39,038 bases of DNA from Spirochaetes bacterium ADurb.Bin133 (GCA_002070605.1 MWDO01000004.1:72184-111221); one strand, 5' to 3'; shown: positions 1 through 9,373, counted from the stretch's first letter. Translations and numbers: made by a program. Notes: a model not told the origin generated them from the letters alone.

Positions 1-1310
1 TCTCTTTCGACGAAAATAAAACCAAAGACGAAACGGGAAGATACTCGGTCTCTTATTCTCAATTTTTCATTAGCGATAAAAAAAGTATTAATAGGAATTC
101 GGGATATTTTGTAAATTCGTCGCATAGAGTAGAGTTGTCGGGTAGCGAAAAGACTTATTTTCAACCGGGGATAAATCTCTCCTCATTTTCGATCAGTTTT
201 TGGATGTTTCCGGTTACCGGTTCGTATAACGAGTCTCTGCTAAAAATAGGCGGGCAGTATTATAATAAAAAAAAGGAGAATATTGAAGAACAATCGATAG
301 TGTGCGAGATTGTCGACGGCAAAATAAGTTGGAATTTTAATAATCTGTTTTATTTTGGCGAAGACTATGTTGAAAAAATCGAACTGATTTCGTCGGTTCG
401 AGCGGTTCCGGAAAGGTGGACGCATGCGTCGATGACTTTCGACGCGTTTACGGGCATCATCAGACTATATATAGACGGAATCGAATCTGGAATAGTAGTC
501 GCCACAGTCGACGGAACGCTTAACGGCTCGGTATATAATATGAAGTATCATTCAAAAAACAGATGTTTGATAAAAATAGCAAACTCCTTTACCGGGGGGC
601 TGGACGAATTTTATATTTTCAGAGGGGTAAACGATAATATCTCAGATAAATATAATATTAATGGTGGAGAAATTTTGAGTAATGTAATATTATTAGACAG
701 GAGAGGAGTATATATAAAAAATATAGCGTTTGACCAACTGACAAATAATAAGAGCGATTTGGTCTATTTTTACCGATATTCCGATAAGCCTTTTCACCCG
801 GAAAGCGATTATGGAGAAAAGATAGCTTGGAAAAAATTCGGCGATGAGAAATTAGAGAGTAACCTGTTAAAATATATACAGTGGAAGATAAAATTTCTTC
901 CCGGAGCCGATAACGAGTATTCGCCGAATTTTAGAGGGCTTTCGATCAGTTATAAAGAGAATATCCCGCCGTCGAAACCGTTGGGGGTAATGGTTTTGCC
1001 AAAAGACGGTATGGCGAGGATAAAATGGTTAAAAAATTCTGAAAACGACGTAAAAGGGTATAAAATATATTATGGAACGAAGTCTTTTAACTATTTCGGG
1101 AAAGGTTCCGAACTGGGGGACAGTCCGATTGTAGTAAGTAAAGACGCCGATTTTGACAAAGAAGGGATCGAGATAAAAGGACTGAAGAATAATATTATCT
1201 ATTATTTTTCGGTTACCGCTTTCGACGACGACGAAAAAAGAAACGAAAGCGATTTTTCGGAAGAGGTCGCATGTAGACCGATTGAAAACTGGGTTCGGAA
1301 TGATTATTAA
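1..1310 (+). CDS. LamG-like / fibronectin type III surface protein (5' partial)
   Basis: The frame is open from base 3 of the window, so the true start lies upstream; the first internal start-like codon (TTG at 135) is not a credible start. The first ~210 visible residues resemble a LamG/concanavalin A-like jelly roll: a TGRYSV stretch, SFSISFWMFP, RWTHASMTFD, IRLYIDGIE and GGLDEFYIFRG near the end. A fibronectin type III domain follows in the last ~115 residues (PPSKPLGV, a W core, VKGYKIYYG, YYFSVTAFD). This build suits an exported or surface protein, but no signal peptide can be seen because the 5' end is missing. The TPR gene starts 29 bases after its stop and may be co-transcribed. Domain calls are by pattern; the ligand is unknown. 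Confidence 0.7.
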   Translation, partial: SFDENKTKDETGRYSVSYSQFFISDKKSINRNSGYFVNSSHRVELSGSEKTYFQPGINLSSFSISFWMFPVTGSYNESLLKIGGQYYNKKKENIEEQSIVCEIVDGKISWNFNNLFYFGEDYVEKIELISSVRAVPERWTHASMTFDAFTGIIRLYIDGIESGIVVATVDGTLNGSVYNMKYHSKNRCLIKIANSFTGGLDEFYIFRGVNDNISDKYNINGGEILSNVILLDRRGVYIKNIAFDQLTNNKSDLVYFYRYSDKPFHPESDYGEKIAWKKFGDEKLESNLLKYIQWKIKFLPGADNEYSPNFRGLSISYKENIPPSKPLGVMVLPKDGMARIKWLKNSENDVKGYKIYYGTKSFNYFGKGSELGDSPIVVSKDADFDKEGIEIKGLKNNIIYYFSVTAFDDDEKRNESDFSEEVACRPIENWVRNDY

Positions 1311-1339
1311 AAGTATGAAGATTTTACCGACGAAGGCTT

Positions 1340-4300
1340 ATGATGAAATATGAAGAGTTAATTACAAGATCGAAATTTGCTTTGAGGATAAAAGATTACG
1401 ATCAGGCGATCAAATTTATATCTTCGGCTATCGATATTAATAACGAATCCCCAAACGCATACCTACTGCTTGGAACGGTTTATCAGTCGAAAGGGGATTA
1501 TACGAACGCTATCGATAATTACGAAATAGCTATATCAAAAAATAAAAAACTTATCGAAGCGTACAACAATCTTGGCGTAATTTATAAAAATCTTAAGGAT
1601 TACGATAAATCTGTCTATTATTTTAAAGAATCTCTGAAAATTGACCATAAAAGAGCCGATATATACTACAATTTAGGCAACGTCCATAAAATAATAGATA
1701 AACCGAGAGAGGCGATAAACGATTATGAAAGAGCGATCAAACTAAATCCGGAATTTATCCCTTCTTATAATAATCTTGGTATTATTTACGAGCAGTTGGG
1801 GAAATACAACGAAGCGATCAACGTTTATCAAAAAGGGCTTAAAGTTGATTATAACAACCTGAAATTGCGCTACAATTTGGGAGTGGTCTTTGAATTAGTG
1901 AATAATCTGGACGAAGCCGAAGAGAGCTATAAAAAAGCGATAGAGCTAAATCCCAACTGCATAGACGCTCATAATAATCTGGGGGTCGTTTATGAAAAAC
2001 AAGGTCAAATAGAGAACGCAAAGAATTGTTATAAAGACGCTCTTAGTCTGAATCCTAATTATGTTAAATCCAGAAACAATCTTGCGCTGGTTTATGAAAA
2101 AGTAAACGACTACGAAAGCGCTATAAAAGAGTATAAAAAAGCGCTCGCCATTAATCCGAATTACACGGTAGCCCTCGGCAATCTTGGCAAACTTTTATAT
2201 TTTAGAGAGTCTTATAACGAAGCGGCGGCGATATTTGAAAAATTATTGAAAATTAACGAAGACGATTTTGATTCGAATTTAAACCTGGCGAGAGTTCTTG
2301 AAAAAATTGATCCGAATAGAGCCGTAGACGTATATAATAATTTATTAAGAAAAGATCCTACAAACGCAGAGTTAAGAAAGTCTTTAGGGGAACTCTATAT
2401 GTCTCTTGAAAGAAATTTTGAGGCTTTGGAGGAGTATAAAAAGGTTGAGAAACTTCTTCCGGGCGATATAGATAATAAAATTAAAATAGCTCAGATATCT
2501 AAAATGGAGGGAGAGTATGTCGACGCAATAAAAACTTTGGAAGAACTTGCGGCGAGCGGTTCCGACGATAGGGTTTTGAACGAATTGGGGGGGATATATC
2601 TCGAAATAGGAGAGAACGATAAAGCGATAAATATTTTTGAAAAACTCAAAGAGAGCGGAAACAAAGACGAGATGCTATCGCTAAATCTCGCAAAGGCGTA
2701 TAAAGCTAATAAAAATTACGACAAAGCGATGGAAAACATTCAAACTTTATTTGATATTGAAGGAACGGAGTCTATCGGCGAAAATGAAATAGAGAAATTT
2801 AACGAGAGACTTAGTTTATACGAGGAAACGGTAAAAAACATAGCTTTAAAAAATGAAGCCGAAAGTAAGAGGATTCGAGACAAACTTAGAGAATACGACA
2901 TTAGCGCCCTAATGGAAGACGACGACGTAAAAAACAGAGACGATCTTACCAAAAACGACGACGGAATATCAAATATAGAGAAATCTTTGGAAAATTCCTT
3001 CGACGCTCCGATAATAAATATCGGCGACGACGAACCCTATTATTCTGTAGAGGAAGAGGAAGAGATTATTTCGGCCAAAGATGAAGAAGACGAACCCGAA
3101 GATGAAGAAGAAAAATTTGAGCCGAACTCTATGCTTAATCTTCTTAAAGATCAAGATACTTACGACGAACTTCCTTATCGTAGAGAGGAAGATAATAGAA
3201 AAGAGATTGTCGTTAAAAGCGAAAAATCCGTATACGATAACCTTGCGGAAACTAAGAATTTATTGGATCAAATGTATCAAATCCCTCAAAATCAAAACAT
3301 TCCCCAAAATCAAAATGTGTCTCAAAATCAGAATATGCCTGAGAAAACGGATTTTTCGAATAATCTTGAAGTTCAAATGAAAAATCTTAACGATAAAGTC
3401 GCGTCGCTTTTTGATAAAATGGAATCTTCTAAAAACGCGACGCCTTTACAATCAAACGAAGCCGACGAAAGACGGTTTATGGATAAATTGAGCGATAAGT
3501 TAAGCTCCTTTATAGATAAACTCGGCGATAAAATAGGCGAAGCAAAAAAACAGAACGAAGAGCAAAGCGAAGAAAAAAAAGAAGAAAAAAAAGAAGAAAA
3601 AAATAAAGAACAGAGCGTTCCGGAAATAAAATCGGACAAAAATGAGACTGAACCGGAGATCGTAGAAGAATCGGAGGATTTTGAAACGAAAGACGTCGGC
3701 GACGAATCTTTGAAAGATGAAATTCCTATAGACGACGAGGATTTGTTAAACGATATCGACGAGGAGTTGGAAAAATTTGATAATGAAGAAAAAACCGACG
3801 GACCGGTCGACGATTTTATCGACGAAGATATAAAAGACGTACTAAACAATATTGAGGATATGGACGACGCAATATTGGACGATTTTGACGACATAGGGGA
3901 GGAAGTTGAAGAAAAAATCGGCGATATTGAAGAGGAAGACTTCGAAAGTTTTGGCGATCTTGACGATTTTCCTCCGGACGAGGATATATTAGACGAACCC
4001 GAAATAATTGAAGAGCCGGAAAATTTCGACTTAGGAGAATTTGAAGACAATTTTGATATACCGCAAGTCGGCGACGATATCGGAGAAGACGGCGATATTG
4101 GCGATATCGACGTAACCGAAGAGCCGGAGAGACTAGAAGAGCTTGAGGCGGACGATGTCGAAGAGGAGATAGAAGGTATTGACATTTTAGAAGAAGAGGA
4201 AAGTTTTGATAACGATAAATTGACCGACGATATACTTAAAAAAGATATCGAAGAGGCTCTAAAAGATTACGATCGCGACATTCCCGATGACTTCGAGAAA

Positions 4301-5071
4301 CCTACGGAGGATATTGAAAAGTTTGATAAAGACGATATTGACGAAGACCTCCAAGACAAACCAAAAGACTCAAATAAATCAAAAATTTCCGATGAAAACT
4401 CCGTATCGGACGAATTTGATGAAGATTTAGACGACCTTTTCGAAGATCGAGAACTTTCTCCAACTGAAGAGTTTCAAAATAGCGCCGACGGTAAAATTAA
4501 CGATATTTTAGATAAAGATATCAGCGACGTTATGAAATCTATAGACGACGACCTGAGTAAATTTAACGAATCTGAAGAGCTATTCCCCGAATTGGAGGAC
4601 GAACTGGAAGCGTTATCCGAAATTGATAAAAATTTAACCGATGAAAATTTTGAATTGTTAGACGACGGTATAGAAGATATATCAATCGAAGACGAACTCG
4701 AAGAGCTGTCTAAATTATCCGACGAACCGATAGATTTTGACGACATCGACGAGCTCGCCGATATTGAAGACGAAATTATTATGGATAAATTACCGAATTA
4801 TAGCGAGAGTTTTGCAAACGATCGCGATTTTTATCCAAAAATCGAATCCGAATATAATAAAAACGATTCTTATTCCGCTCGAGATTTTAGCGTACTAGAA
4901 GATATTATGGAGTTTCCGCCGATAGGCGACGATTTTTTTAAAAAAATTGATAATTTTGATAAAACGATCGATAAAAAACTGGAAACTCTTTTAGTTAAAA
5001 AATTATCGAAAAAAAACGTCAATATTTCGACAAAATTAATCAAAGGGGTTGAAGTCGATATTTTTGAATGA
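1340..5071 (+). CDS. Large TPR protein with very acidic C-terminal region
   Basis: 1243 aa. Residues ~1-480 are consecutive tetratricopeptide repeats (recurring YNNLGVIYE.LG.Y.EAI..Y..AL..NP). Residues ~530-1190 are low-complexity and extremely Asp/Glu-rich, with a short (I/V)(P/S)QNQN repeat near 648-665 and a KKEE run near 745. The last ~55 residues turn basic and hydrophobic (FFKKIDNFDKTIDKKLETLLVKK). No signal peptide or membrane segment is visible, so it looks cytoplasmic or membrane-associated through partners. TPRs are protein-docking modules; the function here is unknown. The GAAGG ribosome site at 1332-1336 is 3 nt from ATG 1340 and 6 nt from the next in-frame ATG at 1343, so 1343 may be the real start. 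Long Ser-rich frames on the opposite strand are shadows of the acidic codons. Confidence 0.85.
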   Translation: MMKYEELITRSKFALRIKDYDQAIKFISSAIDINNESPNAYLLLGTVYQSKGDYTNAIDNYEIAISKNKKLIEAYNNLGVIYKNLKDYDKSVYYFKESLKIDHKRADIYYNLGNVHKIIDKPREAINDYERAIKLNPEFIPSYNNLGIIYEQLGKYNEAINVYQKGLKVDYNNLKLRYNLGVVFELVNNLDEAEESYKKAIELNPNCIDAHNNLGVVYEKQGQIENAKNCYKDALSLNPNYVKSRNNLALVYEKVNDYESAIKEYKKALAINPNYTVALGNLGKLLYFRESYNEAAAIFEKLLKINEDDFDSNLNLARVLEKIDPNRAVDVYNNLLRKDPTNAELRKSLGELYMSLERNFEALEEYKKVEKLLPGDIDNKIKIAQISKMEGEYVDAIKTLEELAASGSDDRVLNELGGIYLEIGENDKAINIFEKLKESGNKDEMLSLNLAKAYKANKNYDKAMENIQTLFDIEGTESIGENEIEKFNERLSLYEETVKNIALKNEAESKRIRDKLREYDISALMEDDDVKNRDDLTKNDDGISNIEKSLENSFDAPIINIGDDEPYYSVEEEEEIISAKDEEDEPEDEEEKFEPNSMLNLLKDQDTYDELPYRREEDNRKEIVVKSEKSVYDNLAETKNLLDQMYQIPQNQNIPQNQNVSQNQNMPEKTDFSNNLEVQMKNLNDKVASLFDKMESSKNATPLQSNEADERRFMDKLSDKLSSFIDKLGDKIGEAKKQNEEQSEEKKEEKKEEKNKEQSVPEIKSDKNETEPEIVEESEDFETKDVGDESLKDEIPIDDEDLLNDIDEELEKFDNEEKTDGPVDDFIDEDIKDVLNNIEDMDDAILDDFDDIGEEVEEKIGDIEEEDFESFGDLDDFPPDEDILDEPEIIEEPENFDLGEFEDNFDIPQVGDDIGEDGDIGDIDVTEEPERLEELEADDVEEEIEGIDILEEEESFDNDKLTDDILKKDIEEALKDYDRDIPDDFEKPTEDIEKFDKDDIDEDLQDKPKDSNKSKISDENSVSDEFDEDLDDLFEDRELSPTEEFQNSADGKINDILDKDISDVMKSIDDDLSKFNESEELFPELEDELEALSEIDKNLTDENFELLDDGIEDISIEDELEELSKLSDEPIDFDDIDELADIEDEIIMDKLPNYSESFANDRDFYPKIESEYNKNDSYSARDFSVLEDIMEFPPIGDDFFKKIDNFDKTIDKKLETLLVKKLSKKNVNISTKLIKGVEVDIFE
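3281..3334 (+). repeat. Three tandem 18-nt repeats inside the TPR gene
   Basis: Three in-frame 18-nt units (3281-3298, 3299-3316, 3317-3334) encode IPQNQN, IPQNQN and VSQNQN. They share the core CAAAATCA and differ at a few bases. Copy number could vary by slippage without breaking the frame. Confidence 0.8.
3569..3604 (+). repeat. Tandem 12-nt GAAGA8-type repeats in the TPR gene
   Basis: Three 12-nt units (two GAAGAAAAAAAA, then GAAGAAAAAAAT) encode EEKK EEKK EEKN. The long adenine runs are slippage-prone; a one-base change would truncate the protein before its acidic tail. As read, the frame is intact. Confidence 0.75.
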
Positions 5072-5111
5072 CGGCGTTATATTATAATCGGAACTTTAGT
5101 TATAAGTTTAG

Positions 5112-5618
5112 TTAGACGTATTTGGGATAATTTTCAATTGCGAGCTCGTATAATAGCTGTTTTTGAGCGGCGATATTTAACAGTTGTGTCATTTTATCCA
5201 AAAAGTCGTTTTTCAATTTATCGATCCTCAATTTCTTACTAATAAGTTCAAGAAATCCTTCCAACCCATATTTCATAACGCCGTTATAAAAAAACAGTAT
5301 AATATCTCGAACCGTCGAAGCCATACCAAATTCGTTATACAAGGAATGCCATCTTTTTATCCGAAGATAATCCGATTCGCTGATTCTAAGGTATTTATCC
5401 AGCCTTTTATCGTCTGTATTGTCTATAACGGCGTATTCCGAGCGCTGATTTCCTATTATCCCTTTCATTTTTAGAATTTTTTTGTCAATAAGACGAAACA
5501 TCGTTTCAAACAGTTTGCTGAACGTATTAATTTTGAACTCTTTTAGTAAAAAATCTATGACGTTCTTATTCATAGATTCGGATACTATAAAGTGAAATAG
5601 ATGTTTTTTGTTTTTCAT
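5112..5618 (-). CDS. Orphan ~170-aa family protein, copy A
   Basis: 168 aa. One of three paralogues in the window (others at 8858-9373 and 36275-36790). I do not recognise a characterised family. It is charged, helix-rich and soluble, with no signal peptide or membrane segment. The best-conserved block (residues ~75-135) runs YLRISESDY.RIKRWHSLYNEFGMASTVRDII followed by FFYNGVMKYGLEGFLE. That block faintly recalls the multi-copy Leptospira DUF1564 proteins, but this is only an impression. No HxH, DDE or tyrosine-recombinase motif is visible. The start is fixed by an AGGAG site just upstream of ATG. Compared with B and C it lacks the last three residues (YYT) and the inverted end after the stop, so this copy looks eroded. 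Copy-to-copy changes are largely silent, so the protein seems to be under selection. Confidence 0.75.
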   Translation of the reverse strand: MKNKKHLFHFIVSESMNKNVIDFLLKEFKINTFSKLFETMFRLIDKKILKMKGIIGNQRSEYAVIDNTDDKRLDKYLRISESDYLRIKRWHSLYNEFGMASTVRDIILFFYNGVMKYGLEGFLELISKKLRIDKLKNDFLDKMTQLLNIAAQKQLLYELAIENYPKYV

Positions 5619-5743
5619 AAAATTTTCTCCTTTTTTTAATATTTCTTTAATATATATAACAACTAAAAGTAGAAAACTCTTTACAAAAATTTGGATAATT
5701 TTTAATAAATAACAAATAATTTACTAATCAAAAATATTTACTT

Positions 5744-5910
5744 CATATGTGTCATTCTAAGGAGCTTTAACCCTCGATTTCGCGTCCCGCGCGTAGTCGA
5801 GGGAAAATCGAGGGTTCAGCTTGACACATATGAAGCTATATGCGCCGCGACGCTCCCTGATGAAAAATTGACACATATGGAGCTATACTCGCCGCGGCGT
5901 ATTTATCGTA
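5744..5910. repeat. Palindromic repeat cluster upstream of copy A
   Basis: This is most of the ~307-base gene-free stretch 5619-5925. It holds CATATGTGTCA at 5744-5754 and TGACACATATG at 5822-5832 and 5869-5879. The last two start a ~32-bp direct repeat spaced 47 bp apart: TTGACACATATG, then (A/G)AGCTATA, then a GC-rich CGCCGCG end. The same unit occurs inverted near 18965-18996. Between them is the stem-loop at 5769-5816. Confidence 0.8.
5769..5816. repeat. Long stem-loop shared by copies A and C
   Basis: Perfect 12-bp arms AACCCTCGATTT (5769-5780) and AAATCGAGGGTT (5805-5816) enclose a 24-base GC-rich centre containing TCGAGGG, which can pair alternatively with the left arm. A near-identical module lies at 36933-36980. 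No T-run follows, so it is not a standard terminator. Confidence 0.75.
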
Positions 5911-5925
5911 GCGATATCAAATTAT

Positions 5926-7260
5926 TTAAAATCGATTTACGAGATTTTGTATCCCTCTATAAGGTATATTGGGCAGTTTCATTTTAAGACTTTCGGCGTT
6001 TCTAAAATTTTGAGAAGATATTGAAAAAGATCCATTATTTATATAATATATAGCTTCTTTCAGACATTTCTCTGAAACGTCGCCGAATTGTTTAGTTAGA
6101 TCGTCTTCAACCTCGACGTCGGGCGTTATGCCGTTAAAATATCTCCCCTCGCCTCGAGAATTAATTATCTCAAAAGTTATCGGGTAAAATACGATATTTT
6201 CAAATTGGAAACCGTTCATACCGACAGGTTTTCCATGAGTCTTTCCTCCAATAATCTTAACTTCAATATGAGGTTTAAGACCGTTTATAAGAGCCTCGCT
6301 TGCCGACGCAGTATTATCTGTTGTAATAAAGAAAACCCTAGTCATATTTAAAGAATAAATGTTATGTTTAAAATTTAACGTCAAATTGTTATCCGCGCAA
6401 TCGTCGTTATATTTCATTTTGATAAATGTTTCCCCCGACATTCCGGCGCCGCTTATAAGATTGGCAAAATAATGACAAACGTCGACCCGACCGCCGCCGT
6501 TATAGCGCAAATCGACGACTAACTCGTTTACGTTATTATTCTTGAAATATTTGAAAACCTCCTCCAATTCTGAAGAATAAGTATTATCATATTGAGAGGC
6601 GTTAAACTCATTGTAAACTATATACCCTATTTTTTTATTATTAATGTCAATAATTTTCGACATATGAACCGATTTGATATTAATAGTTCTCTTAGTCATT
6701 GAGACGTCCTTCGTTGCGTCGTCCACAACGGAATATACTTGAAAATTTATCGAAGTCCCATTATATATCTCGTCCGATACCGACCCCCAAAGATTATTTT
6801 GTAATATATATTCCATCGATTTGCCGTTAATTTTTAATATTTTATCTCCTCTCGATAATCCCGCATCCTTCGCGGGGGAGTCGTCCATAACATATCCTAT
6901 GCGATAATCCGTTTTAGCTTGATCCGCCCATTTAAAAAGAATGCCGTATCCGACGTATTCGTTGTTTTGATAATATTGCTCGTATTCTCCAAGAGTTAAT
7001 ATAAAACTCCATTTATCATACTCTTTGTATATCAAATCGTCTAAAAGCGACTGATTTGAGTTATACAAATCTATATCTACATTAGGCGTTTTATCTTTCC
7101 AAAAGTATACCGTTTTCATCTTTTTATAAATAAACTCTCTTTCAGAATTAACCCCAAAATACGATTGAAAAAAAGGATCGTAAGAATAATAACCAATCGG
7201 GCAGTTAAAAAAAACAATAGAAAAAAATACTATTATGGGCAAAATATTTTTATATTTCAT
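5926..7260 (-). CDS. S41-family (C-terminal processing) peptidase, lipoprotein
   Basis: 444 aa. The N-terminus is a lipoprotein signal (hydrophobic run ending FFNC, Cys20). A PDZ domain lies at ~100-190 (YGILF, SPAKDAGLSRGDKILKING). The S41 core at ~205-420 has DLRYNGGG (250-257), the serine motif TASASE with likely nucleophile Ser319, and GGKTHGKP with likely general-base Lys344. The 25-residue Ser-Lys spacing matches the Tsp/CtpA catalytic dyad. Predicted role: a membrane-anchored periplasmic or surface protease; substrates are unknown. A good ribosome site (AAGGAA) precedes the ATG and a likely promoter is at 7290-7318. It lies downstream of the murC-like gene on the same strand. Confidence 0.88.
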   Translation of the reverse strand: MKYKNILPIIVFFSIVFFNCPIGYYSYDPFFQSYFGVNSEREFIYKKMKTVYFWKDKTPNVDIDLYNSNQSLLDDLIYKEYDKWSFILTLGEYEQYYQNNEYVGYGILFKWADQAKTDYRIGYVMDDSPAKDAGLSRGDKILKINGKSMEYILQNNLWGSVSDEIYNGTSINFQVYSVVDDATKDVSMTKRTINIKSVHMSKIIDINNKKIGYIVYNEFNASQYDNTYSSELEEVFKYFKNNNVNELVVDLRYNGGGRVDVCHYFANLISGAGMSGETFIKMKYNDDCADNNLTLNFKHNIYSLNMTRVFFITTDNTASASEALINGLKPHIEVKIIGGKTHGKPVGMNGFQFENIVFYPITFEIINSRGEGRYFNGITPDVEVEDDLTKQFGDVSEKCLKEAIYYINNGSFSISSQNFRNAESLKMKLPNIPYRGIQNLVNRF

Positions 7261-7289
7261 CTCGGTATTCCTTCGCAGTATATAATTAT

Positions 7290-7318
7290 ATTTTATCTCA
7301 TAAAAAAATTTTTACCAA
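7290..7318 (-). promoter_or_regulatory. Likely sigma-70 promoter for the S41 peptidase
   Basis: On the minus strand, TTGGTA (7313-7318) and TAAAAT (7290-7295) are separated by 17 bp, about 30 bp upstream of the start codon. It lies in the short gap after the murC-like stop, so the peptidase may be expressed independently. Confidence 0.5.
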
Positions 7319-7321
7319 CAA

Positions 7322-8770
7322 TTATTGAATAAAATTTTTTATTAATTTATCATAATACAAATCCATATCCCCTGCGCCTATAAAACAGGTCGCTTCGTTC
7401 GGGTCAATTTTGTCGATCAGTTTCTCGTAAAGATTTGCTCGGTCTCCTACAAAATAAACCTCCGCTCCCAGACGTTTTAATTCCTCATACAACATTTCCG
7501 ACGATACCCTGTCCTTCCACTCCTCCTCCTTCTCGCGCGCGGGGTAAATATCTACAACCGATATTTTGTCGGCTTTTTTAAGCGCTAAAATAAAATCGTC
7601 AAAAAAATTGTACGTTCTTGAAAACAGATGCGGTTGAAATATAAGATGTATTTTCTTACCTTTGTAAATATTTCTCAACTCGCCGACTATGCAATTGATA
7701 GATTCGGGAGAATGACCGTAATCCGCGACAATCGCTCCCGTCCCTATAGTTTTAGCGACGTCAAACCGGCGGACCATACCTTTAAAATTTTTTATATTAT
7801 TTATAATTTTATCAATCTGAAGCCCCAATTCTTTAGCGGCTAATAACGCCCCAACCGCGTTAGATACTATATACCCAGGTAGAAAAGGAAGATGAATGTC
7901 AATATTTCCATCGCTGTGAGATATATTAAAATAATTTCCGTTTTCGGATAATTTATGATTTTCAATATAGTATTTATCTCCCGTAGTTTTTGACAAAACA
8001 CGCTTGTCTTCGCCAAACCAAATAATTTTATGAGTTTTATTAATAGAATATTGTTTGGCAAAATCGACTATATTATCGGTAGCTCTAAATATTAACGTTT
8101 TTCTGCCTCTCATATTTGTAAAATATTTATAAAACGCTTCCTTATACTCTTCAAAGTTTTTATACGTTTCGGGATGTTCGTATTGAAAATTAATCATAAC
8201 ATTAATATCCGGCGAATAGTTAAAAAAATTTCTGTTATACTCGTCGGCTTCCAAAATATACGTCGACCCGCTCCCCAAATATATATTTGAGTCCTCTCCA
8301 TTGGCGATTCCCTTAATTTTCGCGCCTAATATCGATAAAGGATCAAATTCGGTATCCTTCAATATAGCGGTAAGAATACCGCCGGTCGTCCCTTTACCTT
8401 CGCTACCCGATATAGTTATACCCGTTTTACCGATTCCGGATAAATATTTGCCTATAAAAGATTGCCAGGACGATAATTGTATTTTATTCTCTCTCGATGC
8501 GCTTAATTCGGGATTATTCGGATCAAGAGACGTAACGGCGGGAGAATACAAAACGATATCCGGTCTTTCGCCATATTCTAAGACATTTTTTTTATTATGT
8601 CCGTAAAATATTTTTACCCCTAAAGCCTCAAGTTTTTCCAATCCGCCTCTCTCTTTCTTCTCGGAGCCGGTTACGACTATATTGCGCCTAACTAAATATT
8701 CGGCAACCGCAGAGCTGGCGCATCCTCCTATTCCGACTATATGAACTTTTTTCAGAAGTTTAATATCCAT
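7322..8770 (-). CDS. murC: MurC-like UDP-N-acetylmuramate ligase
   Basis: 482 aa. Mur ligases join an amino acid or peptide to UDP-MurNAc with ATP; MurC adds L-alanine, while the sister enzyme Mpl reattaches recycled tripeptide. The N-terminal Rossmann domain has HIVGIGGCASSAVAEYL and TGSEKKE. The central ATP site reads GSEGKGTT (~123-130), a GKGT form like folylpolyglutamate synthetase rather than the usual GTHGKTT of MurC. The C-terminal domain has ADYGHSPESI, FQPHLFSRT and DIYPARE, all typical of MurC/Mpl. ATG 8770 is chosen because GGGGAG (8777-8782) lies 6 nt upstream; the TTG just before it is too close. MurC and Mpl cannot be told apart with certainty here. Confidence 0.8.
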   Translation of the reverse strand: MDIKLLKKVHIVGIGGCASSAVAEYLVRRNIVVTGSEKKERGGLEKLEALGVKIFYGHNKKNVLEYGERPDIVLYSPAVTSLDPNNPELSASRENKIQLSSWQSFIGKYLSGIGKTGITISGSEGKGTTGGILTAILKDTEFDPLSILGAKIKGIANGEDSNIYLGSGSTYILEADEYNRNFFNYSPDINVMINFQYEHPETYKNFEEYKEAFYKYFTNMRGRKTLIFRATDNIVDFAKQYSINKTHKIIWFGEDKRVLSKTTGDKYYIENHKLSENGNYFNISHSDGNIDIHLPFLPGYIVSNAVGALLAAKELGLQIDKIINNIKNFKGMVRRFDVAKTIGTGAIVADYGHSPESINCIVGELRNIYKGKKIHLIFQPHLFSRTYNFFDDFILALKKADKISVVDIYPAREKEEEWKDRVSSEMLYEELKRLGAEVYFVGDRANLYEKLIDKIDPNEATCFIGAGDMDLYYDKLIKNFIQ

Positions 8771-8857
8771 CAATATCTCCCCTTTATTGTAATTATTATA
8801 ATAATTAAATTTGTAGTTGTAAATTAAAATTGCTTATAATGTGTAACCCGTCGGTTT

Positions 8858-9373
8858 TTACGTATAATAGACGTACCTGGGATAATTTTCGATTACGAGC
8901 TCGTATAGTAAGCGTTTTTGGGCGGTTATATTCAACAGTTGTGTCATTTTATCCAAAAAGTCGTTTTTCAATTTATCGATCCTCAATTTCTTACTAATAA
9001 GTTCAAGAAATCCTTCCAACCCATATTTCATAACGCCGTTATAAAAAAACAGTATAATATCTCGAACCGTCGAAGCCATACCAAATTCGTTATACAAGGA
9101 ATGCCATCTTTTTATCCGAAGATAATCCGATTCGCTGATTCTAAGGTATTTATCCAGCCTTTTATCGTCTGTATTGTCTATAACGGCGTATTCCGAGTGC
9201 TGATTTCCTATTATCCCTTTCATTTTTGGGATTTTTTTGTTAACGAAGCGAAACATAGTTTCAAACAGTTTGCTGAACGTATTAATTTTGAACTCTTTTA
9301 GTAGAAAATCTATGACAGTAGTATTCATAGATTCTGATACTATAAAATGGAATAAGTGTTTTTTGTTTTTCAT
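8858..9373 (-). CDS. Orphan ~170-aa family protein, copy B
   Basis: 171 aa, same family as the genes at 5112-5618 and 36275-36790; no function is recognised. It is full length, ending PRYVYYT. Residues ~60-146 are encoded by DNA that is identical by eye to copy A over 264 bp (8934-9197 against 5179-5442), while the flanking parts differ at many sites. That suggests recent gene conversion. The N-terminal ~55 residues are the more divergent part (for example NTTVIDF and RFVNKKIPKMKG here). An AGGAG site precedes the ATG. The stop codon lies inside the left inverted end of the unit. Confidence 0.75.
   Translation of the reverse strand: MKNKKHLFHFIVSESMNTTVIDFLLKEFKINTFSKLFETMFRFVNKKIPKMKGIIGNQHSEYAVIDNTDDKRLDKYLRISESDYLRIKRWHSLYNEFGMASTVRDIILFFYNGVMKYGLEGFLELISKKLRIDKLKNDFLDKMTQLLNITAQKRLLYELVIENYPRYVYYT

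Larger units (their letters stand above)
5100..5910 (-). mobile_element. Degenerate copy A of the ~0.75-kb orphan-gene unit
   Basis: This unit contains copy A of the orphan gene, the AT-rich leader it shares with the other copies (about 5625-5735), a long stem-loop (5769-5816) and three TGACACATATG-type repeats. The CCCGTCGG-type ends seen in copies B and C are missing on both sides, so the borders are approximate. Mobility is an inference from copy number and conserved flanks; no recognised transposase is present. Confidence 0.35.

Noticed and set aside
3373-4185. Long Ser-rich open frame on the minus strand
   Set aside because: It mirrors Asp/Glu codons of the acidic TPR protein; its composition is nearly all Ser and it has no independent start signals.
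8858-9373. Orphan family as an HUH (IS200/REP-type) transposase
   Set aside because: There is no HxH pair (only KHLFHF) and no catalytic tyrosine context, so the size similarity is not enough.
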